Shown: positions 1 to 9,551, counted from the first letter of the stretch. The stretch is 64,000 nt of DNA from Lasioglossum baleicum (GCF_051020765.1 NW_027469103.1:496001-560000), one strand, 5' to 3'. Notes: a model not told the origin generated them from the letters alone. Translations and numbers: made by a program.

Positions 1-1674
1 GCAGGAGAAATCAAGAATGACGGAAGCTGCTCAGGCACAACCTACAACGATCCTTTTGGAACCTGGACGGACGTCGTGGTGCAAGCCATAATACGCATCA
101 CGATACGGGACTACATTGCACCGATAAAGCTATCCACAGCACAAATTCATTTACAATCCGGACAAACCTGTCCTCTTCAGAAAGGCAACTGCCTCGATTC
201 ACAGGACGGATACACATTCTGGGAACCCGCACCAACAGATTCATGCAGATTCAACAACTACGATGTTCTATACGAAGGGCTAGCGACCAAGCTATCCCCA
301 CAGTTAAAATCCTCGCCAACCTTGTATACAGTTGCCTCTCAGGATACAACATTTGCACTAACCGAGACAGGACGATCTTCAGTCTGCGGATTTATCATAA
401 TCCGTACAGAACATCCAAAACTGTTCATACTAGAAACGGGGAAGTCAGGGAAATTCAAGGAGAAGTCACCCACCCTCGTCAACAATCTCGACATATTCAC
501 CTATGTCAACAGCAAATTCGTCTACGTAGAGAAACATCTCCGTACACAATTTTCTCAACTATATAAGGACGTCATTCGTCAAAAGTGCGAACTAGAACGA
601 CAAATTCTCCAGAACGCACTCACTCAGCTGCACACAGCCCCTGAAGAAGTGGCAACCGCCATCATGAAAGACGCTGGATTTATTGCAGTCCCAGCAGGTG
701 AAGTGGTCCATATTATCAAATGTATCCCAGTGACAGTCCAGATCCGGAAAACGGAACGCTGTTATGACGAACTGCCCGTCACGTACAAGAATTCTTCAAG
801 ATTCCTGAAACCAAAGGACCACATTATTTCAAACACCGGTACAGAGAAGCCGTGCAGCGAGTTACTATCTCCATATTACAGAATACATGGAACATGGTAC
901 CGACTCACTCCATCACTAACAGAAACTATTGCACCGTCAGAACTCCATCCAATCTCTAAGGCCACATGGAAATACGTGGACCCCAAAAACCTTGCGACTG
1001 GAGGCATATATTCGCAAGACGACCTCGACAAACTGCAGGATCACATAATGTTCCCTGTAGAAAAGGTAGCCGTAATAAATACTATTGCACAAGGCGCCTC
1101 AGGTAGACAATACGCAGCAGGAAATATTAACATGTTCAACCTGCTCGACGAAGAGTCGCTTCAACAAATAGCTGAATCTACCGCACAGAAGTTATGGTCA
1201 GGATTTACCACGTTCGGATCCGTAACCGCTGGATTAATAGGAATATATGTGGCAATTCGCACAATAAAAACTATTATCAGCACAATCATCAATGGCATCG
1301 CTCTCCATTCGTTATACGGCTGGAGCCTCCACCTCATCGTCGCCATCTGGAGTTCCTTGACAAGATTCTTCATTTTCCTGAAACAAAGAGACGAAACATA
1401 CACATACGCTGTCAGATATCGGAAAAGTGAAAGTGAAAATGACATAAGTGAGCCCATTCCCTCCCAAGACCCCAATAAAAGACAGTCAAATAATGAACAT
1501 TGCGATTATAGACTGTCGGACATTGCGAAACCTACCCCAACTCCTCGCGCAGAATCAGACAACATCTCAGTGCATCCAGTGTTTCGTACTGTTAATACAG
1601 TCAACGTGCGCCGAGAACTGAGCTCCCTGCGCGGATCGCTCACTAACGATGCGTCTCAAAACCAAAAATTGTAA
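1..1674 (+). CDS. env: env-like glycoprotein of A1, 5'-truncated by window edge
   Basis: Open from the first base in frame 1 to the stop at 1674, about 557 codons. It matches the C-terminal four-fifths of the A2 envelope (36604-38271). It is a cysteine-rich ectodomain with a conserved GGIYSQDDLDKLQDHIMFP segment, followed by hydrophobic segments near residues 375-450 (around GLIGIYVAIRTIKTI and LYGWSLHLIVAIWSSL), then a charged cytoplasmic tail ending NISVHPVFRT and ELSSLRG. The pattern resembles glycoproteins of Jingchuvirales-like negative-strand viruses captured by arthropod LTR elements, judged from memory of the family and not from a search. The usual role would be membrane fusion and particle entry. 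The frame is intact in this window. Confidence 0.82.
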   Translation, partial: AGEIKNDGSCSGTTYNDPFGTWTDVVVQAIIRITIRDYIAPIKLSTAQIHLQSGQTCPLQKGNCLDSQDGYTFWEPAPTDSCRFNNYDVLYEGLATKLSPQLKSSPTLYTVASQDTTFALTETGRSSVCGFIIIRTEHPKLFILETGKSGKFKEKSPTLVNNLDIFTYVNSKFVYVEKHLRTQFSQLYKDVIRQKCELERQILQNALTQLHTAPEEVATAIMKDAGFIAVPAGEVVHIIKCIPVTVQIRKTERCYDELPVTYKNSSRFLKPKDHIISNTGTEKPCSELLSPYYRIHGTWYRLTPSLTETIAPSELHPISKATWKYVDPKNLATGGIYSQDDLDKLQDHIMFPVEKVAVINTIAQGASGRQYAAGNINMFNLLDEESLQQIAESTAQKLWSGFTTFGSVTAGLIGIYVAIRTIKTIISTIINGIALHSLYGWSLHLIVAIWSSLTRFFIFLKQRDETYTYAVRYRKSESENDISEPIPSQDPNKRQSNNEHCDYRLSDIAKPTPTPRAESDNISVHPVFRTVNTVNVRRELSSLRGSLTNDASQNQKL

Positions 1675-1747
1675 TGCGAGCGCTCACCGAACACAACCTC
1701 GGACCGAGAGATTTCACTCCGAGAAATCTCTTCTCCGGCGAGGGAGG
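1675..1747 (+). other. A1 3' untranslated end and polypurine tract
   Basis: A short noncoding stretch between the env stop and the LTR. It ends in the purine-rich GGCGAGGGAGG directly before TGTTACG, the expected plus-strand primer site. A short inverted repeat, GAGAGATTTC...GAAATCTCTTC, lies just upstream. Confidence 0.75.
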
Positions 1748-4007
1748 TGTTACGTCGGACGACCTCCGACGTTGGTCGAATCGAGGACCGTACCTCGATT
1801 CTAGGCTAAGATTAAATATTAAGTACATAATACCTCTTAAACCCATCGCTATCAAACTCTTGTTCTAAATCTAATATCTCTTAAACCCATCGCTATCAAA
1901 CTCTTGTTCTAATTCTAATACATCTTAAACCCATCACTACTTCACCCACGACTTTTCCTAAACTTGTTCTAATACCCATCACTACTTAAATCTCGACTCT
2001 CCCAATTGTTCTAAACCCAACCACCACTCCAAACTCTCAATCTTACCTAACACTTGTTCAAACCCTCATCTACACTTATAACTTGTTTAAACCCTCATCT
2101 ACACTTAACACTTGTTCAAACCCTCATCTACACTTACAACTTGTTCAAATCCTCAACTCCGCTCGAGTAAACGCCACCTCGAGAACAAAGAGATCGCAAC
2201 GTCAGCAGTCTTGCACGCGTCACCACTCTGTCGAGAGCGAGGACAAAGAGACTGCAACGTCAGCAGTCTTGCACCCGTCACCACTCCGACGAGCGAGGAC
2301 AAAGGGACTGCAGCGTCAGCAACCCCCACTCCGAGCGAAGGAGGCTACGCAGAGCTGCCTCTTGCATCAGTCTGGTGCTAGCCAGCGAAGTGAGCGGACG
2401 TGTCGGTCTGCGCTCACTCCATTCTCACACAACGACATCAGTCAGTCTGGCCCAAGCCAGCGAAGTGAGCAGACGTGTCGACCTGCGCTCTTCTAATTCG
2501 CGCTTCGACGTTCATCGACGTTTGTTCTACAATTCCAATTCCAAATCTAATTCCAATTCTAATTCAAACTCAATACCAATTCCGACTCAACGCAGTCTCT
2601 ATTCCAACACTAATTCATTTACTAACTCCTACGCAATTAATTCATTTAATTCATATTCACATTTATATTAATACAATTGTAACCAAGTGTAACCAAGTTA
2701 TTATTATAATATATCTTATTTTACCAGAACTTCGCGAGTGACTTCTCTTACAATTCAATCAATTCAGTGACCTATTTCTCTCCGATATTCAAACTATATC
2801 TTCGTTTATCGTGCACTTGTAGAGTATTGAAACTCGGTCACAAAGGGAGAAGCTTACAGCTCCGCCGAGACAATACGTCTGCAAGCGACATTTTGAACAA
2901 TTGTTTCCATTAGCAATCGTGCACTTGTTGAGTATTGAAACTCGGTCACAAAGGGAGAAGCTTACAGCTCCGCCGAGACAATACGTCTGCAAGCGACATT
3001 TTGATCGGTCAAGTGTTTTCTCGGTCAAGTGTTCGATCAAGTCTCCATCAAGTGACAGTTCACACAAGGAATACGTGCAGTGCTAGATCTATAGTGACAG
3101 TTCTAACAGTGCCCTCGTTCGTTACACAGTGACCCGGCTTGGAGGCCAGTTCGTCCGCTCCGCTTGGGTAGTGTCAATGAACGAGCGGACCTTTTCAATA
3201 ACTATATTTTATTAAAGTCACAGGTGGAATACCGCTGGCCAGCGCCTCCGGGGAACCCCTGGCCAATTTTCCCTTTTTCATTCAGAACATAGACAAAATT
3301 CCTATAAAGGATTTCTTGAGAAGGAGTTGTTAAACCAAGTTCCTTTCGCTCCTCTCTCCTCATGCGTCGATCACGTCACGACCGAGAATATCGAGTGTGA
3401 CGCGTCAGATTACGTATCGGTATACGGTTGTCCGTGCCGTCCGATTCTGAACACAGAGATCAACCACGCGGATCTCTCGCGTTCCACGCCTGTCAACGAT
3501 ACACCAGCTGCCCGCTATGAGATCATCGATCTCATAGACATCTCTGACGACGACGATAGCCAGGACACAGTGATCCTGCCACGTCCTCGTTGCGTCATCA
3601 CCAACAGCACGTTCCTGTCACCACGTCAACGTATTACGTTGTGTCTTCCCAATCTTCCTCGCCTGGAAGATACTTGCATCAAGGACCCACAGTACGAGGT
3701 CTACGCAGCGCAGAGGAAACAACTCCTGCGACAGTATTATTAAGGCGTAACAACAAACTGGTGAGAATCAGTATCTTGTATCCATCTTTACCCCATGTCA
3801 ACTCACCGCGTTCGTTGCGTTAACGTATAAGTATCGCCATCCGCGTTGACTGCAAACGGGTGCCGGTTTTCCAAATGACTATCGGTGTCCTAGCGCATAT
3901 GACTGCCCGTCTGGCTGTCTTGGCGTAAAAGACCGTTTCCTCTTCAATTCCACGTGCCGCCTCCTGGGGTCATCTTCTTTGCCTAGGACGTGGGGCGTGA
4001 CGTAACA
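1748..4007 (+). repeat. A1 3' LTR (family A, 2,260 bp)
   Basis: Begins TGTTACGTC and ends GACGTAACA, a 9-bp perfect inverted terminal match. It is 45 bp longer than the A2 LTRs, mainly because a CTTAAACCCATCGCTATC block near 1845-1915 is duplicated. Contents in order: an inverted repeat ACGTCGGA/TCCGACGT at the start; tandem CTTGTTCAAACCCTCATC units (about 2050-2150); three TGCnnnGTCAGCA motifs (2195, 2253, 2309); two copies of a roughly 105-bp unit (2812-3003); the remnant LTR ORF; and the splice-donor-like hairpin near 3750-3810. Confidence 0.93.
3362..3743 (+). pseudogene. LTR-encoded acidic/SIM protein, N-terminus deleted (A1)
   Basis: Homologous to the intact 200-aa LTR ORF of A3 (17133-17735). 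The start ATGCGTCG is kept at 3362, but about 103 bp present in A3 between the start and ACCGAGAATAT is missing. This is not a multiple of three, so the ATG now runs into a TGA after about 12 codons. The downstream frame (about 3375-3743) stays open and keeps DASDYVSVYGCPC, HADLSR, one YEIIDLIDISDDDD motif and the C-terminal QYY. Expression would need a non-ATG start or an upstream fusion. Confidence 0.7.
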
Positions 4008-4064
4008 GCGGAAAAGAAATTTCTTACAAGGAAGAAATTTCTCGCTTAACACTCGATATCACAC

Positions 4065-5959
4065 TCAATCATGCGACGCATTGTCCGGGGGTACTCCGCG
4101 CAGGGAGCACAGTTCTCGGCGAGTATCTCCTATATTTGTACGAAACACTGGTCGCACTGAAATGTTATCGGTGTCGGCACGTGGGGCTGGGGCTGGTTTT
4201 GTAATGTCCGACAAGTCGTATTCGCAATGTTCATTTTTCGACTGTCTTTTCTCGGGGTTTAGGGTGGGTGGGGAATCACTTTGTTCACTAACACTTTCAC
4301 TTGCACTTTTGTCTTTTCTTATCTGCGTCCAGATGAGTGTCACGTTTCGCTGACGCGGGGTTTGCGTTGGATTATTCGGCGCACGCTTGAGTTTGTTTGC
4401 GTGTACAATCTTAAAATGGTTCCCTACTTTAATTTTTACATTGTTTGAGTCTAGGATGTCGCAAATTTCGTGAGGACCCGTATATTGCGCATCGAATTTG
4501 CCCTTGCAGGGTTCTTTGAGTAGGAATACCTGTTCTCCCACCTTGAATTCTACCGGGTTAATTCTTCTGTCGTAGTATGATTTTGATTTTCTTTTCGCGG
4601 AGACTAAGTTTCCGCGCGCGCGAATCTGGGTTTCGGTTATCTTTCTTTGCAATTGGGAGAGGTAGTGGGTATAGGAGTCGTTTTCGCATTCGTAGGAGTA
4701 GGAATCGGCGGATGGGACTCGCGCCAAAGAGCCGAATACTAACTCGTGCGGCGTGAAATCTGTGCCCTCGTGGACACTCGTATTGTAACTAAACATTGCC
4801 AAATCGACCCATTTGTCCCAGTTGTTCTTGTGGACGTATTGCTTCAGGTACTCTGCTAAGACGTGATGGGGTCTCTCGATTGACCCATTGCTTTGAGGGT
4901 GGAAGGCTGTTGTTTGCAGCCGAGTTATTCTGAATCTTTTTGCGATGGCCTTCATCAGGGAACTTGTGAAATTCGCTCCTTGATCCGTTAGGATGGCTTT
5001 AGGTGTTCCGAAACGACAGATAAAATTGTTTATAAATGCATCCGCAGTGCTGATGGCATCGGCGGATTTAAGAGGGATTGCGGTTGAGTGTTTCGTTAAT
5101 AGATCCTGTATGGTTAAGATGTATGTGTTTCCGTCGTTGGTTGTTGGAAGGGGCCCTACAATGTCCATGGACACCTTATCGAACGCTCTACCGGGTGTAT
5201 CCGTTATTCTCATCGGCAGGCGCGTTTTTACCCTGGTCAGTTTATTACGTTGGCAACTGAGGCAGTTATTAACGTAGTTCGTTATCTGGATCTTCATACC
5301 GCTCCACCAATATCTTTCGCGGATTCTCTTCAGGGTTTTTGTAATTCCTTTGTGCCCTGCGTACGCAGAGACGTGATTTTCTGCGATAATATCATTCCAT
5401 CTATCTTCGGCCGGTATCTGGATTTCGTTTGCGCAGAAGAATATGTGTACGGGGGTGTCTTCGAATGTCGCGATGAGGAGGTTCGAGACGTACTCCATGG
5501 AATTGTCGTCTATATAGGTTTTAGAGATTGAAAATGTTCGCAGTCTGAGTTCGTTGGCTACATCAAGTAATGTCCGGAAACATTCTTTTAGGTCGTCAGT
5601 TGAAACCTCGTGAGTCAGGGATGGTTTGATGGGTATCTGTATCAGCTTGTTGCTACCGAAATTACTTATCTTTGCTTTGAATAAGGTCAGATCTCGACCG
5701 TCGGACAGTTTCCTTTGTCTATGGAGGTCTACGGCTCCTGGGTCTACAGGTTGACCATCCAGGGTTGTGAAACATACTAAATTATCTTTCCTCATAATTA
5801 GTCGGTCGCGGAGATACGTTATTCTCCCTTGTCGTCTTGGCTCCTCATCTTCTTCCTCGTCCTCGGAGGGTAAGGTTTCTTCTTCTTCATCGAGCCAGTT
5901 TGGTCCCGTTGGTTGGGGAATTAGGCTGGGGACGGCGGTTAAAATGTCCTCTAGTCCTG
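4065..5959 (-). pseudogene. pol: B4 pol block 4: integrase and C-terminal tail
   Basis: Minus-strand open frame ending at 4065 and starting where C1 cut it. It has an acidic spacer after RNase H, an HHCC integrase zinc domain (HVSAYAGHKG...CLSCQRNK), the DDE core (MDIVGPLP, LTDQGANF, SNGSIER) and a GPHEI motif, then the tail ending NISVRPVFRT and LCSLRG. The core keeps its D, D and E residues; one change next to the E region (IERP where B1 has IERS) is visible. Its product would insert cDNA with 4-bp staggering. It is separated from its promoter and RT by three insertions, so it is called a pseudogene although the frame itself is open. Confidence 0.88.
5956..5959. repeat. Target site duplication CCTG, left copy (C1)
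   Basis: CCTG directly precedes the C1 LTR and recurs at 14988-14991. The uninterrupted homologous site in B1 (near 61460, opposite strand) has it once, which proves a 4-bp duplication. Confidence 0.95.
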
Positions 5960-6303
5960 TGTGACGTCGGTCGCACCTCCGACGTTAGCTTTAAGACTAC
6001 ATGTAAAATTAGATACATAAGAGCGAGCGTTCCCCTTTAAAGATTCCAAAACTCCTAAAAATCCTTCATAACAATGAATCCTTAACACCACGTACATCTG
6101 ATCGAAATCCATCAACATAACCTAAAATCCAAAATCTGTCAAAATCCTAAAATAGCCAAAAATGGCCCAAACTCGAAGATTGAAATATCATTGGACTCGT
6201 GAGCGAAAATCATGAAACTAACCTAAAAATTTGTAGGTTATGTTCTCAATTCGCGTTTGTTTAGACTTTACCAAAATTTCGATTTTTGGTAATTTTCAAA
6301 AGT

Positions 6304-6418
6304 ACTTAGAATATTTTCAAACATATGATCAGTCGACAAATGATGTCAACTAATCATATGACATATAAATTTACATCGAAACGCCTTGCAAGAGCAAGCG
6401 CTCGAAAATATTCTAAGT
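6304..6418. repeat. Cruciform/three-way-junction inverted repeat in the C LTR
   Basis: Outer arms of 15 bp match perfectly (6304-6318 and 6404-6418). Inside are a 16-bp hairpin (6322-6337 with 6345-6360, two mismatches) and a short CTTGC-AAGA-GCAAG hairpin (6385-6398). The same structure occurs in the 3' LTR, the solo LTR and the D LTR. It may be an old palindromic insertion in the LTR ancestor or a functional structure; the sequence cannot decide. Confidence 0.75.
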
Positions 6419-7156
6419 CCCAATTTATTTAAATAAATAAATAGGTACGCCAATGGTTACCACTTAATTTTCGAGTCCTGCACCACTGGGAACGAAAACT
6501 GCTGACTCTAGTGCGGCGGCCATCGCGCTGTTTACAACGAAGACCGGCACAAAGAGGACACGGTCCCCTTTTGCGAAGTCAGCATTTTTCGGACGAACGT
6601 TATTCGTCGACGAACGTTCGATTCTCCACAGTCCTCTCCGGGGACCCGAGTGGGTCAGTCGAGTTTTCGTCAATCTTCCAAGTCCAGACTATTTAGACAT
6701 AGTCTTTCCAAATCCAGATTGTTTAGACACAATCTTTCCAAATCCATACTGTTTAGACACAGTCCCTAATACCATTCAGTAATATCGTATTCTTATTCGT
6801 TTAATTCAAATATTACTTCGTTTATTCAATTAAACATTTTTATTGCGTTTCATATTTCGTACTTAGTACGTATTTCGATTTCGTTAATAATAAGCATCTT
6901 TACCTTTGTATTCTTTTACGTTATTAATATACTTTGTTTTACCAGAGTCAATCTAAATCCCAATTATTATTTCCTTGCTCCTAACTTCGTAGTTTGAAGT
7001 GACACGTTGTTAGTTAGAGATAGAGTTCTCACTGGAAAGTTCGCGAATAGTATTCCTTATTCAATTTCCTGTTACGTGTTCGCGTACGTGTGTGATAGTG
7101 ATAGACTTGCTCGCATAGCAAGCTCCGCAGCATCCACGTCCGTTTTCTCGAATCAA

Positions 7157-7264
7157 AATATCGTCAACCACGCGGACGATATTCGCGAGATAAATTCACG
7201 GGATCGCACAGCGTCCACGCCCGTTTTCGCTAGTTAAAATATCGTCAATCACGCGGACGATATT
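7157..7264 (+). promoter_or_regulatory. Two hairpins with AAYCACGCG loop (C LTR)
   Basis: AATATCGTC and GACGATATT form a 9-bp perfect stem around AACCACGCG (7157-7183). A second copy with loop AATCACGCG is at 7238-7264. Families A and B carry one hairpin each with the same loop but different stems, so pairing and loop are conserved rather than primary sequence. Likely a structured element of the RNA leader; its role is unknown. Confidence 0.75.
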
Positions 7265-7756
7265 CGTGAGTTAGACTCACGGTATCGTACAGCGTCCACG
7301 CCCGTTTCCTCAACGAGCGCATCCGTCTACAATACCGTAGCAGCCAGCTGTCAATCATTGGAGGTCGTTCCTGTCAAATATTGACGTGACAGAGTTTGGC
7401 GCAGTCGTCAATCCTTGAAGGTCGTTTCCAGCCATTTGGATCAACGCCTGTCAAGCAGAGCGGACCGAATTCAAGGTCATCAGCGCAACCGTAGCCGTTC
7501 ACCCGTTGCGAATTCATTTCTCGTGTCAATCGACAAACAAGCGAAGCGTAAAAGTAAGTGGAACATATTATCGCGTATGTTTCAGGGTCGCGTGCATCTT
7601 TCATCTGTGTAAGACTGCATGCAGGTGTCGGCATCGGGTCCTAGTCTGTTGATAAAAAGACCAACACTTTTATTAAATGTCAGTCAGTGGAAGAGTAGAG
7701 TAGCCGGGCCGCGGTATTCTCTTCTCTTGCTCTTATAGCCCCGCCAGGACGTGACA

Positions 7757-8243
7757 GAATTTGGCGCAGTCGGTAGGACACTCGTTGGTCACCGATGTTA
7801 GAGACACCGTCAACACTTTTGTGGGATACGTCATGTGTCCTACCTCTGCCAAAATTTGTTGTGACAAATTTGGCGCAGTCGGTAGGACAGTCGTTGGTCA
7901 CCGATGTTAGAAGCACGGCATCGAGGAATAAAAATAGAATCAGTGTTAGCACGCGAACCCCTGCGCGTTCCATCATTGTTTGACAATTTAACGCAGTAGA
8001 CTTAGAGTCCGTGAGAGCATAGTGTCAGTTAAAAGTGCGACGGGCAGTGAAGGAAATGCCCTTTCGCCCACGTTACATACTCAAATTATTTTTCGCGATG
8101 TTCGTACTCAGTACAAATTCATCGAGAGTTTTAGTGAACGTTAAAGTGCGACGGGCGGTTTAGAAAACGCCCCTTCGCCCACGTTATATAGTCGGATTAT
8201 TTTTCGCGAATTTCATACTTAGAAATTTTCAAGCGACGCAATC
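7757..8243 (+). other. C1 leader: two primer-binding sites and duplicated GC-stem hairpins
   Basis: A primer site TGGCGCAGTCGGTAGGAC starts at 7762 and an identical site at 7871, the second preceded by GTGACAAAT that mimics an LTR end. Each is followed by GTTGGTCACCGATGTTAG. Further on, two similar units carry hairpins GGGCA/TGCCC (8042-8061) and GGGCG/CGCCC (8153-8172), a compensated pair, each followed by TTCGCCCACGTTA. This resembles a packaging-signal region by position and structure only. Confidence 0.7.
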
Positions 8244-9551
8244 ATGGAAACGCGTAGCGAGGCTAGAAAGAAGGTTCCTCCTACGGAAGAGGAATTAATT
8301 GAATTCCAGAAAGATTTAGCTCGTAGAGAAGCAGCTCTCATTAATCAAACCGCCGCGTTGACTCAACTCAAATTGCAATACGAAACAGAAACGCGTGAGC
8401 AAAGAGTAACGTACGAGGATATACGCCGCGAGATAGCAGAAATCCGATCGGCCAGAGATTCTCAATCAATTCCAGCTAGCCCAGTCGTTGCGCCCCGCGA
8501 ACCCATAATGCACGATTCTTCGAATTTCACCGTTAAACAAGCGGTTGAACTTGTGCCTACCTTTGACGGCACCTCCATAACCGTGCTACAATTCGTTCGC
8601 GCGTGCAAGCGAGCCTTGGAGGCTGTTCCAGCCACAGCTGAGCGTACCCTCACTAGATTAGTATGCAATAAGCTTAGAGGACAGGCATACGCCGCGATTG
8701 AAGACGTAAATATTAACACAATCTCTGAATTGTGCAACCGCCTGAAAGATGTACTAGGCCCATATAAATTCATCGATCAGTATCGCGGAGAATTAGCTTC
8801 GATACACCAGGGACAGTCCGAGCACGTGTTGAATTATATTACGCGAGTAAAGGACCTTAGAACGGCGATCATAGATTCAGGCCGCGGGGTCCCCAATCTA
8901 GACGAGATTGATAAATTCACAATTGATTGTTTCATGCGTGGTCTTATCCCAGCGCTTCGAGCCGAGGTCAGGCTCTGCGCGTCACTCGAATTACAGAAAA
9001 TATTCGATGAAGCAGTAACCGCGTACAAACAGTACGAGCTTGACCGTGTTCGTTATCGCGACGACGGACGCCGCGTTGCATTCTCCGACTCTCGTAATCG
9101 CACACCAGAGCGATCAAGCAACTCTCCTTATGATAGGAATGCGCCAGAGCAGCGCAATAGATCTTCGGAAAGGAAAGATCAACGACCTTCCTTTTCACCT
9201 CGTGAATCCTGGCGAGACAGGAAACCCGATAACAGAGACGCGTATCGCTCTCCTCCTCCGCGACGTCACGAACCGTCGCAATCAAATCAGCGCGAAACAT
9301 ATAAACGCGAAGATCGCGCTTCCCAGTCCCCAGGTCGCGATCGCTTTCCTACGGAGAGTCGGAAGTATTGTAAATATTGTAAGCGCACGGGACATGACAT
9401 ACACGAATGTCGCCGCCGCGAATATTACAGTAGAAATGAGTCGGGAAACGAATCAAGCCTCCCGACAAACGCGACCAAAGGACGGGAGGCATCCCAAGAG
9501 AATCGCCAAAAGGCAACACAGCTGGCCGTCATCAGCGACGACCAGCAGTAG
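8244..9551 (+). CDS. gag: Gag polyprotein of C1
   Basis: 435 aa starting at ATG 8244. It has an N-terminal charged, probably coiled-coil segment (residues about 10-75), and a capsid-type core with FDGTSITVLQFVRACKRA and LGPYKFIDQYRGELASI (about 105-270). A basic Arg/Ser/Pro-rich nucleocapsid linker follows, then one CCHC knuckle CKYCKRTGHDIHEC near residue 374. It would package element RNA into particles. The last 36 codons overlap the protease frame through the -1 frameshift site at 9443. It is intact and diverged from A and B Gag but collinear with them. Confidence 0.93.
   Translation: METRSEARKKVPPTEEELIEFQKDLARREAALINQTAALTQLKLQYETETREQRVTYEDIRREIAEIRSARDSQSIPASPVVAPREPIMHDSSNFTVKQAVELVPTFDGTSITVLQFVRACKRALEAVPATAERTLTRLVCNKLRGQAYAAIEDVNINTISELCNRLKDVLGPYKFIDQYRGELASIHQGQSEHVLNYITRVKDLRTAIIDSGRGVPNLDEIDKFTIDCFMRGLIPALRAEVRLCASLELQKIFDEAVTAYKQYELDRVRYRDDGRRVAFSDSRNRTPERSSNSPYDRNAPEQRNRSSERKDQRPSFSPRESWRDRKPDNRDAYRSPPPRRHEPSQSNQRETYKREDRASQSPGRDRFPTESRKYCKYCKRTGHDIHECRRREYYSRNESGNESSLPTNATKGREASQENRQKATQLAVISDDQQ
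9443..9490 (+). promoter_or_regulatory. -1 ribosomal frameshift signal GGGAAAC plus stem (C1)
   Basis: G GGA AAC lies in the gag frame at 9443-9449. A 7-nt spacer leads to an 8-bp perfect stem GCCTCCCG (9457-9464) with CGGGAGGC (9483-9490). The -1 frame is open from the heptamer into the protease. GGGAAAC is an established slippery heptamer in other retroviruses and luteoviruses. Confidence 0.88.

Larger units (their letters stand above)
1..4007 (+). mobile_element. A1: family A LTR retrotransposon, 3' part (env + 3' LTR)
   Basis: The 3' part of a family A element whose 5' portion lies left of the window. It contains the end of an envelope ORF, a short purine-rich tract and a 2,260-bp LTR. 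At 4007 it abuts sequence that is the reverse complement of the region just upstream of a family B 3' LTR (compare 63360-63405), so it inserted antisense into B4. The right flank begins GCGG, the predicted 4-bp target duplication; the left copy is outside the window. It is closely related to A2: the env proteins match apart from an Asn/Asp difference near the C-terminus. Confidence 0.93.
5960..7756 (+). repeat. C1 5' LTR (family C, 1,797 bp)
   Basis: TGTGACGTC...GACGTGACA. It starts with the inverted repeat ACGTCGG/CCGACGT, followed by a chain of AT-rich inverted repeats. The largest is a 15-bp perfect pair ACTTAGAATATTTTC (6304-6318) and GAAAATATTCTAAGT (6404-6418) enclosing two smaller hairpins. 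Then come AATAAA-rich sequence (6425-6445), a TGCGAAGTCAGCA motif (6572-6584), a TTTTACCAG motif near 6939, two AACCACGCG-type hairpins (7157-7183, 7238-7264), a fossil primer-site sequence (7397-7407) and a donor-like AAAAGTAAGTGG near 7548-7559. No convincing LTR ORF is present, unlike families A and B. Confidence 0.94.

Noticed and set aside
1..1674. Assembly duplication of 36604-38271
   Set aside because: The copies have different LTR lengths (2,260 and 2,215 bp), different flanks and scattered differences, so they are separate insertions. Long-read confirmation would still be useful.
2083..2741. ORFs of 88-137 aa in the first half of the A LTRs
   Set aside because: They overlap one another in different frames across tandem repeats rich in CTT/CAA; low complexity, with no counterpart in B or C.
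7007..7634. Small ORFs of 65-86 aa in the C LTR (for example 7007-7237 and 7374-7634)
   Set aside because: No similarity to the A/B LTR protein apart from the shared hairpin nucleotides, no conserved start, and other frames equally open. Treated as chance frames.
7762..7779. Possible tRNA gene fragment (GGCGCAGTCGGTAG resembles a D-arm)
   Set aside because: Position directly after an LTR and recurrence in all elements identify it as the primer-binding site; no cloverleaf surrounds it.
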